A stretch of 49,121 nucleotides of DNA from JBBIMS01 sp964531645 (GTDB lineage: Bacteria > Acidobacteriota > Aminicenantia > JBFLYD01 > JBBIMS01), in contig CAZHEF010000018.1 in the NCBI GenBank assembly GCA_964531645.1, positions 1 to 49,121 of the forward strand, given 5' to 3'. Below are positions 35,439 through 43,957 of the stretch, in pieces; the first letter of the stretch is position 1, and the number at the start of each line of letters is the position of its first letter. The translations under genes were made by a program, and so were the position numbers. Below the pieces are notes generated by a model. It did not search any database. It had not been told where the DNA came from and saw only the letters and a list, made by a program, of their open reading frames with translations.

Positions 35439-37496
35439 GTGCAACAAAAGAAAATTTTTATTGATGAAATGGATCTTGAGTGGATAAAATCTTTGATAAA
35501 GGAGCATGGCTCTCCGCTTACTCTTGAGGAGATATCCACTCAGCTCGCAAAGAAAAAGTCAGCTCTAACTCAGGGGAAAAAAGTCAAAATTTTCAACCTT
35601 GAAATCGACTATGAAGTAGGAGATTTAATTTACAAATATTACGATGAGGATCTTAAATTTTCAAGGGAGAAAGTCGAACATTTCAAAGGAGGGGTGGTAT
35701 TAAGGGTTATTGGAAAGGAAAAAAAGTCTGAGGGCTTTTCAATTCTGCGGGTTACCTATGATGGAACTGGTTTGTTCAAACAATATATTGATTTTCTTGA
35801 AAGGACTTCTTCCCATCTTCTAATACCATGTGGTTTTTCAGGAAAGAGTGAGCCTGTCGAATATCTCGAAGACGAAGAAGCCCTCATGGATGCACCCCTT
35901 GACCAGAGTTATGTGAAAAAATTATCAAAGATAGTTGAGGAAGCCCTTAAGAAATCCGATGAATTTATCCACTGGAACTCCTATTTTTATCCCAAAGAGC
36001 TTCTTGAAAATGTAGGAGACGCGGGGAAAAGAGTTGAAGAATATTTAAAAGAAAAGGGCAATTTTGAGACCACATACAATCTTGTGGAAAAATTATATTC
36101 TGTAAAATTTACTGACGAAAAGTTTTACTCTTGGTGCATTTCTTTAAATTGTGCCCTTGAATCAAAAGGTAAAAGTAAGGTAGTAAAAGTATCTAATCAT
36201 GACTGGGGAAAATGGGGGCTGAGGAGTTTCTTTGCATCATTAAAAGAAAATTTACCAATTGCTGAAAAACCAATAAAAATCGGCTTCCTTAGAAGAAACA
36301 GGAAAGACATTGTGAAAATGATATGGAAATTTTATGCGGAGGAGAGAAAGGAAAAAACTCAGCACCTAAGATTTTATCTTGCATGGAGAGAAATCTTTTC
36401 AGGAGCTTTGAGAATTCCAAGAGAATTCCAGAGTGTATTTGATGAGGAAAGGGAGATAATATTAACAGACCAGGAAAAGAAAAAGAATTACAATGTATTT
36501 TACTACCCAGAAGAAGGTTTCCTTTTGGGGCTCGATGAGATTTATCAAACATACAATCCAATCCAGGGCTCTCTCTTCTTCCTCCAGAAAGAAGATTTCA
36601 ACAAATATGTCTTTTCCTTTAGAAAAGCGAAGAAAGCTATAACTGCTTTCAAATGTGAATATAACAAAGAGCAGAAGAGAATATTTTTTACTGGACAACC
36701 AGCTGAAACTCACACTGAAATAAACAAGGCAATTCTTGTCTCAAGGGATGAGCTTTCAAAAATAACATCTTTATGGGATGAGGGGTCACAATTAGAAAAT
36801 CTTAACGATTTACTCCATTTTGTATTCAGAAATTTTGGAAGTCCTGCTGAAAGTTATAAGATTTATTTTTTAAAAGCTTACTATATTGCGGATATGTTCA
36901 GGAATGTGAGAAAAGAAGATTTTGAAAGTGTCCTTTTTGGCAATCCCGAATTCTTCTCTTCTGATGAAGAAAAGGGCTACTTCTACCTCGATATTACAAA
37001 GATTGGAAAGGAAGAAGAGATTGAGGAGGAGATTGAAGAAGAGGTAAGAACTTCTGAAGAGGAGATTAAAAGTATTGCAGAAGAGGAGCTTATTGAAGAA
37101 ATTGAACAACCAGTTGAGGAGCTTTCTCATTTAGAAAAGGAGGTTGTTGAGGAACCTGAGACAAAAATGGAAGGGGTGACCGAGTTTGAGACGGAGCCGG
37201 TTATTCCTCCTGCATCAGAGCTTGAGATCTATAGAAAATTCAGGGAGGAGTTGAAGAAGACCAAGGTGAAAGGTAAGAAAGGGGGAAGGAAAATAATTGA
37301 GGAAAGAATAAGGTTGGAAGAGAGTGAAAGGGAAGCTGAAATTTATATTAAAGAGTCACTTAAAGAAAAAGAAAGTGAAAAGGGTGAGCAGAAGGAGGAA
37401 GGAGTGAAAACTCCAGCAAAGGAAGTTCCCAAAATTGGAATCTTTGGGGCAAAACTCTCAAAGGTTCTTTCAGAGAAAAAGGAGGAAAAGAAATAA
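35439..37496 (+). CDS. Large acidic protein of unknown function
   Basis: A 685-residue soluble protein I do not recognise. Residues 1-30 (DLEWIKSLIKEHGSPLTLEE) look like a winged-helix segment, as in HARE-HTH or restriction-enzyme-linked wHTH modules; a beta-rich part with YEVGDLIYKYYDEDLKFS follows. The central region (about 90-500) is mixed alpha/beta without known motifs. From about 520 the protein is a long, highly charged Glu/Lys tail, probably disordered or coiled-coil, ending in a basic patch. It begins at a GTG two bases after the argF stop and ends flush with the next gene, so it is part of the operon. Confidence 0.75.
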   Translation: MQQKKIFIDEMDLEWIKSLIKEHGSPLTLEEISTQLAKKKSALTQGKKVKIFNLEIDYEVGDLIYKYYDEDLKFSREKVEHFKGGVVLRVIGKEKKSEGFSILRVTYDGTGLFKQYIDFLERTSSHLLIPCGFSGKSEPVEYLEDEEALMDAPLDQSYVKKLSKIVEEALKKSDEFIHWNSYFYPKELLENVGDAGKRVEEYLKEKGNFETTYNLVEKLYSVKFTDEKFYSWCISLNCALESKGKSKVVKVSNHDWGKWGLRSFFASLKENLPIAEKPIKIGFLRRNRKDIVKMIWKFYAEERKEKTQHLRFYLAWREIFSGALRIPREFQSVFDEEREIILTDQEKKKNYNVFYYPEEGFLLGLDEIYQTYNPIQGSLFFLQKEDFNKYVFSFRKAKKAITAFKCEYNKEQKRIFFTGQPAETHTEINKAILVSRDELSKITSLWDEGSQLENLNDLLHFVFRNFGSPAESYKIYFLKAYYIADMFRNVRKEDFESVLFGNPEFFSSDEEKGYFYLDITKIGKEEEIEEEIEEEVRTSEEEIKSIAEEELIEEIEQPVEELSHLEKEVVEEPETKMEGVTEFETEPVIPPASELEIYRKFREELKKTKVKGKKGGRKIIEERIRLEESEREAEIYIKESLKEKESEKGEQKEEGVKTPAKEVPKIGIFGAKLSKVLSEKKEEKK

Positions 37497-37754
37497 ATGG
37501 AAGATAAGAAAATTATAAAAATTGAGTGCCCTGTTTGTGGCTCAATTATATGGGCTGATGCAGAAGCAGGTATAATAGTTAAACACGAAAAAATTGAAAG
37601 AAGAAAAGCTCATTCTCTTGAAGAATTGCTGGAAAAGGAAAAAAAGAAAGCCGAAGAGTTTGAAAAGAAGTTCGAATCTGTTGCAGAACTTCAGAAAGAG
37701 AAGAAGAAGGAGATTGAAGAAAAATTTAAGAAAAAGTTAAAAGAAGTAGAATAA
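37497..37754 (+). CDS. Small CxxC zinc-finger/coiled-coil protein
   Basis: An 85-residue protein with one CPVCG knuckle (residues 11-15) near the N terminus and a charged coiled coil (about 40-85). With only two cysteines it could bind zinc as a dimer. Its start codon directly follows the upstream stop codon (TAAATG), so the two proteins are almost certainly translated together. It may act as a partner or assembly factor of the large acidic protein. No specific family function can be given. Confidence 0.7.
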   Translation: MEDKKIIKIECPVCGSIIWADAEAGIIVKHEKIERRKAHSLEELLEKEKKKAEEFEKKFESVAELQKEKKKEIEEKFKKKLKEVE

Positions 37755-37865
37755 AAAGAAAGAAAAAATCTTGAAATAAATTAAACTACCCACCTATAAA
37801 ACTTGAAAGTTATTAGAAATTAAGTTATTTTAGAAAAGAGTTTAGAGGTATGTACATGCCTGTTA

Positions 37866-38823
37866 ATGAAGACAAAAAAGGAAGAAGGGTTCAAAAAAAT
37901 AAAATCTTTCAGTCTTTACTTTTTCTTTATACTGATTAACACAGTTATTCTTTATTTTATCGTCAGTTCCTTCATACAATTTCTTTCCTTAAAGAGAGAT
38001 TTTGAATACACTTATATCAAGGACCGTTGCTTATCCCTTTTTGTATCTGACCTTGACAGTAATGGAAGCGAAGATGTTATCTCAGTTTATTCAGAGGAAC
38101 CTTATCCACACCGAAATGTTCTCGGGATTTTCTTCCCTTTCTCTTCCTCAAGCTTTTTAGACTTTCATACTTTACAGAATATCTTCTCTATTCTCAAGAG
38201 TTTTTAACTCCTTCTGAGGATATTGATGGGGATGGAAATATTGAAATCCCTATTTTGAGGAGAGAAGAGAAAGAAATAATTTTAAAATTGCTTGATATAA
38301 AAGGAAATCTCAAAGGATTAATCCCATTAAAAAACCCTCTTGAAGAGGGGCAATTCTTTAATGAAGTAATTTTCGAAGACTTGGAAAATGACGGCAAGAA
38401 ATGGTTGCAAATATTGAGAGCTCATGGTCTGCATTACCGAGAGGAGTTATTGTAATTGACCTACTATCGGGAAAAATCTTGTGGGAATTCTACATGGGGT
38501 GCTCTCCGTTCAATACAAAAATAATAGACATTGATAAAGACGGGAAAAAGGAAATTATAGTGAGTGGATGGAGTCCTCACAATGGTGTCCATGCTAATGG
38601 AACAGATGATGACCACAGTTATATTATAGTTTTAAACAAAAATGGAGAATAGGAGACTTTATCCAAACGGAACCTGAGATGAGGTTAGTAGGTTTAGATT
38701 TAGTCGAAGTAGCACCTGACTGGGACATTGGAAACTTGACAGCTCTTGCAGCCTTGAAAATTATCTTTGAGGTGTTGGCAGCATATTTCATAAGTGAGAA
38801 AAAGCCTTATAGCCAAAAATAAG
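37866..38823 (+). pseudogene. Frameshifted FG-GAP/VCBS-repeat membrane protein remnant
   Basis: Consecutive fragments in shifting frames form one protein: an N-terminal TM helix (SFSLYFFFILINTVILYF), then calcium-binding-like repeats SDLDSNGSEDVI, EDIDGDGNIEIPI, EDLENDGKK and IDIDKDGKKEII. Frame changes occur near 38150-38210, near 38395-38401 (a run of A) and near 38648. A further fragment reads on to a stop near 38821. Beta-propellers of this type often sit on sensor kinases or secreted proteins, but no kinase domain remains. Homopolymer sequencing errors could explain some shifts; three in 800 bases favours decay. Confidence 0.7.
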
Positions 38824-39088
38824 CAAAGGATTTCTCTTAAAAACTGGAATAAAATTAAAGAAAAATTAACAAGAGAAATTCTCGGAAAGAAGTTCTCAAG
38901 GGGCAGCAAATTGGGGGGAGGTGCCTCCTTTAAATTTAAAATTAAAAAGGAAAAATTTAAAAGGCAAATTAGACAGACTACAAGCTATGGGCTATTGAAC
39001 TTAAGTCCTTCTGATCCCTGTTTATTCGTTCTTCCGCTCTCCCGTCCTTTAGTGCATCGTTCTAAAAACTCCTGAAGAATTCGATTAA
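38824..39088. other. Intergenic stretch with AT-rich repeat
   Basis: No convincing gene. It contains the repeat copy at 38931-38970 and possible further remnants of the decayed FG-GAP gene. Confidence 0.5.
38931..38970 (+). repeat. AT-rich intergenic repeat copy
   Basis: Reads TAAATTTAAAATTAAAAAGG then AAAAATTTAAAAGGCAAATT. It shares the AATTTAAAATT...AAAAAGG core with 23197-23228 and is related to 21294-21331. Confidence 0.5.
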
Positions 39089-39118
39089 TTGACTCCTTTT
39101 TGTCCTTATGAATATAAT
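39089..39118 (+). promoter_or_regulatory. Near-consensus promoter of ftsY, leaderless geometry
   Basis: TTGACT (39089-39094), an 18-base spacer and perfect TATAAT (39113-39118). The ATG at 39128 lies nine bases after the -10 box, so the leader should be only about two to four bases, with no ribosome site. The TTG of the -35 box is the false start that a longer reading of ftsY would use. Confidence 0.7.
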
Positions 39119-39127
39119 AGTTTTTCA

Positions 39128-40009
39128 ATGGAAAGAAATTTTTTTAGTGTTATAAGGGAGAAGTTGAAGGCAACTAAGGAGGGGATTCAACAGATTTTTT
39201 CATCCCAGAAGAATGTTAGGGAATTGCTAAATGAAATAAAAGAAATCCTTATTCTATATGATGTTGGAGAGGAGTGCTCTTCCTTTTTGATAGATAATAT
39301 TTACAGAGTTTTTAAAAAGGAGGGTGGTGATTTAAAAGAAATTCTAAAGAGAGAAATCATGAAAATAATCTCAATTCCATACTCTCTCCCATCCTCTGAA
39401 AAAATTGCCATTTTAATTGTGGGTGTAAATGGAGGTGGAAAGACAACCACATGTGCAAAGCTTGCTCATAGATTCATAAAAAATAACAAAAAAGTTTTAA
39501 TGGTTGCAGGTGATACTTTCAGAGCAGCTGGTGATGAGCAAATCTCAATTTGGGGAGAGAGACTTTCTATTCCAGTCCTTGTTGGGCCCCATCTCTCTGA
39601 CCCAGGAGCTTTAACCTTTGAGGCTTTAAAGAAACTTAAGGATGGGGATTACAATGTTGTTATAGTAGATACTGCAGGAAGAATGCACACAAAGGAAGGA
39701 CTGATGAGGGAACTTGAGAAAATTTGGCGAATCTCTGCAAGAGAGCTTGGAGAAGATTGCGTTGAATCTTATCTTGTTCTTGATTCAACAATAGGGCAGA
39801 ATGCAATAAATCAGGCAAAGGAATTTTCAAGATTTTCAAAATTAAAGGGTATAATCCTTACAAAGATGGATGGGACAGCTAAGGGAGGAATTATAATTCC
39901 CATTGCTCAAATCCTCAAAATTCCAGTTCTTTTTGTTGGAACAGGGGAAGGGGTTGAGGACTTTCACGAATTCTCTCCATCTGATTTTGCGGAGGCTCTC
40001 ATTGGATGA
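39128..40009 (+). CDS. ftsY: Signal recognition particle receptor FtsY
   Basis: A 293-residue SRP-receptor GTPase that docks ribosome-SRP complexes at the membrane. The N domain (about 1-90) leads to the G domain with Walker A GVNGGGKTTTCAKLAH, VDTAGRMHTKEGLMREL and TKMDGTAKGG. The usual acidic A domain is absent, as in many short FtsY proteins. I chose the ATG at 39128 because the longer TTG reading starts inside a clear promoter. The 3' end overlaps the ribD start by eight bases. Confidence 0.95.
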   Translation: MERNFFSVIREKLKATKEGIQQIFSSQKNVRELLNEIKEILILYDVGEECSSFLIDNIYRVFKKEGGDLKEILKREIMKIISIPYSLPSSEKIAILIVGVNGGGKTTTCAKLAHRFIKNNKKVLMVAGDTFRAAGDEQISIWGERLSIPVLVGPHLSDPGALTFEALKKLKDGDYNVVIVDTAGRMHTKEGLMRELEKIWRISARELGEDCVESYLVLDSTIGQNAINQAKEFSRFSKLKGIILTKMDGTAKGGIIIPIAQILKIPVLFVGTGEGVEDFHEFSPSDFAEALIG

Positions 40010-41096
40010 ATTATTCATGAAAGTTGCTCTTAATCTTGCAGAAAAAGGGAAAGGTTATACCTCACCAAACCCAATAGTAGGCGCAGTTGTTGTTAAAAAT
40101 GGAAGAATTGTAGGGAAAGGTTATCACCGAAGGGCTGGAGAGCCTCATGCAGAGGCAATTGCCCTTGAGGAGGCGGGAATAGATGCAGAGGGAGCCACTC
40201 TTTATGTAAATCTTGAGCCATGTATCCACTGGGGAAAGACTCCCCCGTGCACGGAAAAGATAAAAGCCTCCAAGATTAAAAGAGTTGTTATAGGAACAAT
40301 AGACCCGAATCCCCTGGTTAATACAAAAGGGATAGAATTCCTGAAAAAAGCAGGTGTTGAGACAGTAGCAGGAGTTCTTGAAGAAAAGGCAAAGGAGATA
40401 AATAGACCATTTTTCAAATCAATTACCCAGGGAGTCCCTTTTGTTTCTGTAAAAATGGCAATGACCCTTGACGGAAAAGTTGCAACCTCAACAAGAGAAT
40501 CAAAGTGGATTTCGTCAGAAGAATCGAGGAAATATGTCCATCTCTTGAGGTCTGAAAATGATGCAATAATGGTTGGAGTAGGAACAATAATAAGAGATGA
40601 CCCATTGCTGACAATAAGATATGGAAGGGGTAAACAAATTATCAGAGCAATTCTTGACACAAAACTGTTAATTCCTGAAAGATCAAAAATATTTAACACC
40701 CTTGATAAAGGAAAGATAATTATTTTTACCGGAAGGATAAAGAATAATGAGAAATTTAAAAGATTAATGGAGATAGGAATTGAAATTATCCCATTTGATG
40801 TTGAAGAAAAGATTCCAATTCTTGAAGTTTTGAAATATCTCAATAAAATCGGGGTGAACTCTGTTCTCGTTGAAGGAGGTTTCAGACTTGTAACCTCCCT
40901 TATAGAGAACTCATTGGTTGATAGATTCTATATTTTTGTTTCGCCTAAGCTTACAGGTGGAGAGAAAGCCCCAACTTTCTTTGAGGGGAGTGGTTTCTCC
41001 ACTATATCAGATTCAATAAAATTAGAAAATATCAAAAGATTTTGTATCGGAAATGACACTGTTATAATAGGGAGTGTAAAATGTTCACAGGAATAA
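40002..41096 (+). CDS. ribD: Bifunctional riboflavin biosynthesis protein RibD
   Basis: A 364-residue enzyme doing the deaminase and reductase steps of riboflavin synthesis. The N-terminal cytidine-deaminase-like domain (about 1-145) has the zinc site HAEAIALEEAG and EPCIHWGKTPPC. The C-terminal reductase domain (about 146-360) contains SVKMAMTLDGKVAT and VEGG. I chose the TTG at 40002: GGAGG lies six bases before it, inside ftsY, and the resulting MDELFMKVALNLA matches the family N terminus. It overlaps ftsY by eight bases and ribE by 16. Confidence 0.95.
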   Translation: MDELFMKVALNLAEKGKGYTSPNPIVGAVVVKNGRIVGKGYHRRAGEPHAEAIALEEAGIDAEGATLYVNLEPCIHWGKTPPCTEKIKASKIKRVVIGTIDPNPLVNTKGIEFLKKAGVETVAGVLEEKAKEINRPFFKSITQGVPFVSVKMAMTLDGKVATSTRESKWISSEESRKYVHLLRSENDAIMVGVGTIIRDDPLLTIRYGRGKQIIRAILDTKLLIPERSKIFNTLDKGKIIIFTGRIKNNEKFKRLMEIGIEIIPFDVEEKIPILEVLKYLNKIGVNSVLVEGGFRLVTSLIENSLVDRFYIFVSPKLTGGEKAPTFFEGSGFSTISDSIKLENIKRFCIGNDTVIIGSVKCSQE

Positions 41097-41674
41097 TTCA
41101 GGAAATTGGGAAAGTAAAGGAAATTTCAATAACTTCAAATTCTTATATTTCTGTTATATCTGAAAAAATCGCTCCTCTTGCAGAGATTGGCGAGAGTATA
41201 TCTGTAAATGGAGTATGTTTGAGTCTTATAAGAAAAGAAAAAAATGTTCTTTATTTTAACCTTTCTAAGGAGACCATAAAAAAAACTGATATTTCCCATT
41301 TAAAGCCTGCCAGCCCCGTTAATCTTGAAAGAAGCTTAACCCTCTCAACCCCTCTCGGAGGGCATTTAATTCTTGGTCATGTGGATGGAGTTGCAAAGGT
41401 GCTTTTCATAAAAGGGGTTAGTGCAGGAAAGAGAGTGAGATTTTCTCTTCCTTTAGAGTTAAAGAAATTGGCTGTGGAAAAAGGTTCAATAGCTGTAAAT
41501 GGGGTAAGCTTAACAATTGCTGAGCTTGGAAGGAACTATTTTGAAGTTGAATTGATTCCAATAACCCTTGAGCAGACAAATCTTGGAATTTTAAAAACTG
41601 GAGACATTGTAAATCTTGAGATGGACATTATTGGAAAATATGTGGAAAGGTTTTTGGAAGGAAGAAAATTCTGA
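41081..41674 (+). CDS. ribE: Riboflavin synthase, alpha chain
   Basis: A 197-residue enzyme catalysing dismutation of two dimethyl-ribityllumazines to riboflavin. Two lumazine-binding barrels are clear: the N-terminal MFTGIIQEIGKV with VNGVCLSL, and the second with LGHVDGVAKV and VNGVSLTI. The gene overlaps the ribD 3' end by 16 bases. ribBA and ribH, often next in this pathway cluster, are not in the window. No FMN riboswitch is seen ahead of ribD, which lies inside the ftsY transcript. Confidence 0.96.
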   Translation: MFTGIIQEIGKVKEISITSNSYISVISEKIAPLAEIGESISVNGVCLSLIRKEKNVLYFNLSKETIKKTDISHLKPASPVNLERSLTLSTPLGGHLILGHVDGVAKVLFIKGVSAGKRVRFSLPLELKKLAVEKGSIAVNGVSLTIAELGRNYFEVELIPITLEQTNLGILKTGDIVNLEMDIIGKYVERFLEGRKF

Positions 41675-41728
41675 TACTTGAAAAGACAAATTAGCCATAA
41701 ATCAATTTTGATATAAAGGAGATTTTAG

Positions 41729-43294
41729 ATGGTAAATTTTAGCTTTCTTGACTGGATATGGCTTGTGTTATATCTCCTACTTATGACAGGTTGTGGAATA
41801 ATATTTTACAGGCTCGGGAAAAGATCTGAGGCAGATTTCTTCCTTGCAGGAAGAGGACTTCCATGGTGGATCCCAGGAATGTCGGTCTATGCAACTCATA
41901 CTGCAACAGACACACCCATGTGGGTTAGCGGTGTTATCTACAAATATGGGCTCAGGGGCTTATGGTATACATTCTTCTCTGCGTGGTGTGCAATCTCAGC
42001 CTTTGTCTCAGCTCGAATTTTCAGAAGGTCTCTCGCCTACTCCCAGGCAGAATGGCAGAGCCTGAGATACTCAGGACTTGGTGCTGAACTTCTAAGAGGA
42101 TGGATGTCGGGATGGGGCTCATTTCTCAATATGTTCATCCTCGGATGGGTAGGAATGGCAATGGGAAAGCTGTGCAATTATCTTTTTGGATGGGAAAGCT
42201 GGGTTGGTCTTGTAGTACCTTCCTGTGTTGTTGCTATCTATGTTCTATCTGCTGGCTACTGGGGAGTTGTTATGGCTGATTTTCAGCAGGGGATAATTGC
42301 TCTTTTTGTAATAATTTTCTCATCCCTGTGGGGAATGGGTGTTGCAGGTGGTCCATCAGGAATAATGGAAAAACTTTCAAAAATGGGAGAACTCTGGAGA
42401 ATAAATCCTTTTCATTTCTCAGGATTTTTCACAGGAGATTTTCCAATAGCATGGTTCTTGACAATGATTTTCATTGCAGTTCTCGGTGGATTTGGAATGG
42501 GAACAAGTATTGACTGGTACACAGAAGCCCAGAGAATTCAATCCTCAAGAACAGTAAGGGATGCTTCCTACTCCATTTGGTGGGGAACCGCCCTAACCCT
42601 CACAAGAAACTCCTTCTGGGCAATTGCAATTATTGCTTTCTTTGTTCTTAATCCCCATATCACCGACCAGTCAAAATACGAAATGGCATGGTATAGAATT
42701 GCCTTTGAACATTTACCCGCTGGCTTTGTAGGTTTTCTCCTCGCAGGTGTTGTTGCAATTCATTTTTCAACAATTTCAACCCATCTAAATCTTGGGGCTG
42801 TCTATATGACGAGGGACCTTTATCATCACTATATAAATCCCAATGCTTCAGAGAAAACCCTTGTTCTTGCAGGAAGAATTTCAAGTCTTCTTCTTTTAAT
42901 CGGTTCTTTCATCTATGGAACAATGATGGAGGAGATTACAAAATGGCTGATTTTTGCTTTATGGATAATGGGTGCAGGAATGTGGCTTCCCAATATTCTT
43001 CAGGTTATATGGTGGAGATTTAACAGCTGGGGTTATCTTTCTGCCTGGATTGCAAATTTAGGCTTCAGCTGGCTCGTTGTTTGGGTTCTTCCATCTTTTA
43101 AAGTCATTCCAGATCTTCCCGATTATCTTCAGTTCTGGGCACTTATGTTTTTAACAGCTCTTGTCTATATTCCTGTTACCCTTTTGACAAAACCTGAGGA
43201 TATGAAGCATCTTGCAAAGTACTACGCCATGACAAGACCAATCGGGTTCTGGAAACCTGTGGAAAGGGAAGCTAAAAGACTTGGGCTTATTTAG
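41729..43294 (+). CDS. Sodium:solute symporter (SSS family)
   Basis: A 521-residue integral membrane protein with about 13 hydrophobic segments. Family features include the N-terminal segment with RSEADFFLAGRGLPWW, ATHTATDTPMWVSG, and GAGMWLPNILQVIWWRFNSW late in the protein. It should import a solute with Na+; the substrate (sugar, amino acid, nucleobase or carboxylate) cannot be read. AAGGAG precedes the ATG. It is followed within nine bases by a small membrane protein and then by two micro-proteins. Confidence 0.9.
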   Translation: MVNFSFLDWIWLVLYLLLMTGCGIIFYRLGKRSEADFFLAGRGLPWWIPGMSVYATHTATDTPMWVSGVIYKYGLRGLWYTFFSAWCAISAFVSARIFRRSLAYSQAEWQSLRYSGLGAELLRGWMSGWGSFLNMFILGWVGMAMGKLCNYLFGWESWVGLVVPSCVVAIYVLSAGYWGVVMADFQQGIIALFVIIFSSLWGMGVAGGPSGIMEKLSKMGELWRINPFHFSGFFTGDFPIAWFLTMIFIAVLGGFGMGTSIDWYTEAQRIQSSRTVRDASYSIWWGTALTLTRNSFWAIAIIAFFVLNPHITDQSKYEMAWYRIAFEHLPAGFVGFLLAGVVAIHFSTISTHLNLGAVYMTRDLYHHYINPNASEKTLVLAGRISSLLLLIGSFIYGTMMEEITKWLIFALWIMGAGMWLPNILQVIWWRFNSWGYLSAWIANLGFSWLVVWVLPSFKVIPDLPDYLQFWALMFLTALVYIPVTLLTKPEDMKHLAKYYAMTRPIGFWKPVEREAKRLGLI

Positions 43295-43303
43295 GAGGGA
43301 ACA

Positions 43304-43600
43304 ATGAGATTTATAAGAAGAGAATGGAAGGCAGAAGAGGCTGATAAATGGACAAAGGAGGACTGGATTGTTATTGTGATTTCTCCTATTGCATACGCAA
43401 GCCTTATGGTTGGTCTTGCTCTAAGCCTCCTTTTGCTTAAGGAAGGCTTTTTGATTTTTGGAGTAGGAATCGCTCTCACTTTTATTCTCCACTGGGTGAT
43501 CGAGCCCAAGCTAAGGGCTGTTTCCGAAGAATATGAGAAAAAACAAAAAGAATATCTTGAGCGTCTTGAGAAAATTGTAAAATGGAGGAAAGATGAGTAA
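43304..43600 (+). CDS. Small two-helix membrane protein, SSS partner
   Basis: A 98-residue protein with a short charged N terminus, two TM helices (about 26-46 and 49-68) and a basic/acidic coiled tail. GGAGG precedes the ATG. It starts nine bases after the symporter stop. The organisation resembles SSS transporters accompanied by a small subunit (for example ActP with YjcH), but I cannot show that it is a homologue. It overlaps the next ORF by eight bases. Confidence 0.7.
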   Translation: MRFIRREWKAEEADKWTKEDWIVIVISPIAYASLMVGLALSLLLLKEGFLIFGVGIALTFILHWVIEPKLRAVSEEYEKKQKEYLERLEKIVKWRKDE

Positions 43601-43739
43601 AGGTTTATTTGTTGTATTGGGAATGACAATAGCTTATTTTGTTTCTTTTTTGGGGTTAATTCTTGCCTATTTTTCTTACAAGAAAAGGTTATCAGCGCCT
43701 GAAAAGAAGGAAAAGACCGAAGGTTTAAAGGAGGAGTGA
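43593..43739 (+). CDS. Tiny single-pass membrane protein (48 aa)
   Basis: An ATG-initiated 48-codon ORF with a GGAGG site six bases upstream, overlapping the previous gene by eight bases. One TM helix (about residues 5-28) and a Lys/Glu-rich tail. It is too short for ordinary gene callers. Coupled starts and clean ribosome sites on either side support its being translated. Role unknown; probably an accessory to the symporter. Confidence 0.65.
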   Translation: MSKGLFVVLGMTIAYFVSFLGLILAYFSYKKRLSAPEKKEKTEGLKEE

Positions 43740-43858
43740 TGTCATTTTCTCAAATATTTTATGGAATTTTTGTCCCTTTAATAATATTTTCATTATCATT
43801 TATAACCACAATTCTTCTTTACAAAAAGTTCTCAAAAGAAATCAGAGAGAAAAAGTAA
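43739..43858 (+). CDS. Tiny single-pass membrane protein (39 aa)
   Basis: A 39-codon ORF whose ATG overlaps the previous stop (TGATG), with GGAGG within ten bases upstream. One TM helix (about residues 6-29) and a basic C-terminal tail. It ends the symporter unit. Translational coupling supports it; function unknown. Confidence 0.6.
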   Translation: MSFSQIFYGIFVPLIIFSLSFITTILLYKKFSKEIREKK

Positions 43859-43957
43859 AATTAAAAGAAAAATATAAAACACGCTGTTCTTTCCTTTGTC
43901 AGCGAACTTTCCAGCTTGATAACAGGAGTTAGCCTTTTTGTGGATAAGAGACTTAGC

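Noticed and set aside
38794..39075. 93-codon plus-strand ORF upstream of ftsY
   Set aside because: No ribosome site; it runs through the AT-rich repeat and the end of a decayed gene, with no family-like sequence.
40202..40843. 213-codon minus-strand ORF inside ribD
   Set aside because: It lies entirely antisense to a well-supported ribD, with no ribosome site and no recognisable domain.
39950..41100. FMN riboswitch controlling ribD-ribE
   Set aside because: ribD begins inside ftsY and no RFN-type conserved elements are visible in the available upstream sequence.
41709..41717. Extended -10 (TGATATAAA) as promoter for the SSS symporter
   Set aside because: No -35 box fits and the predicted start would fall after the ribosome site that precedes the ATG; read-through from ribE is simpler.
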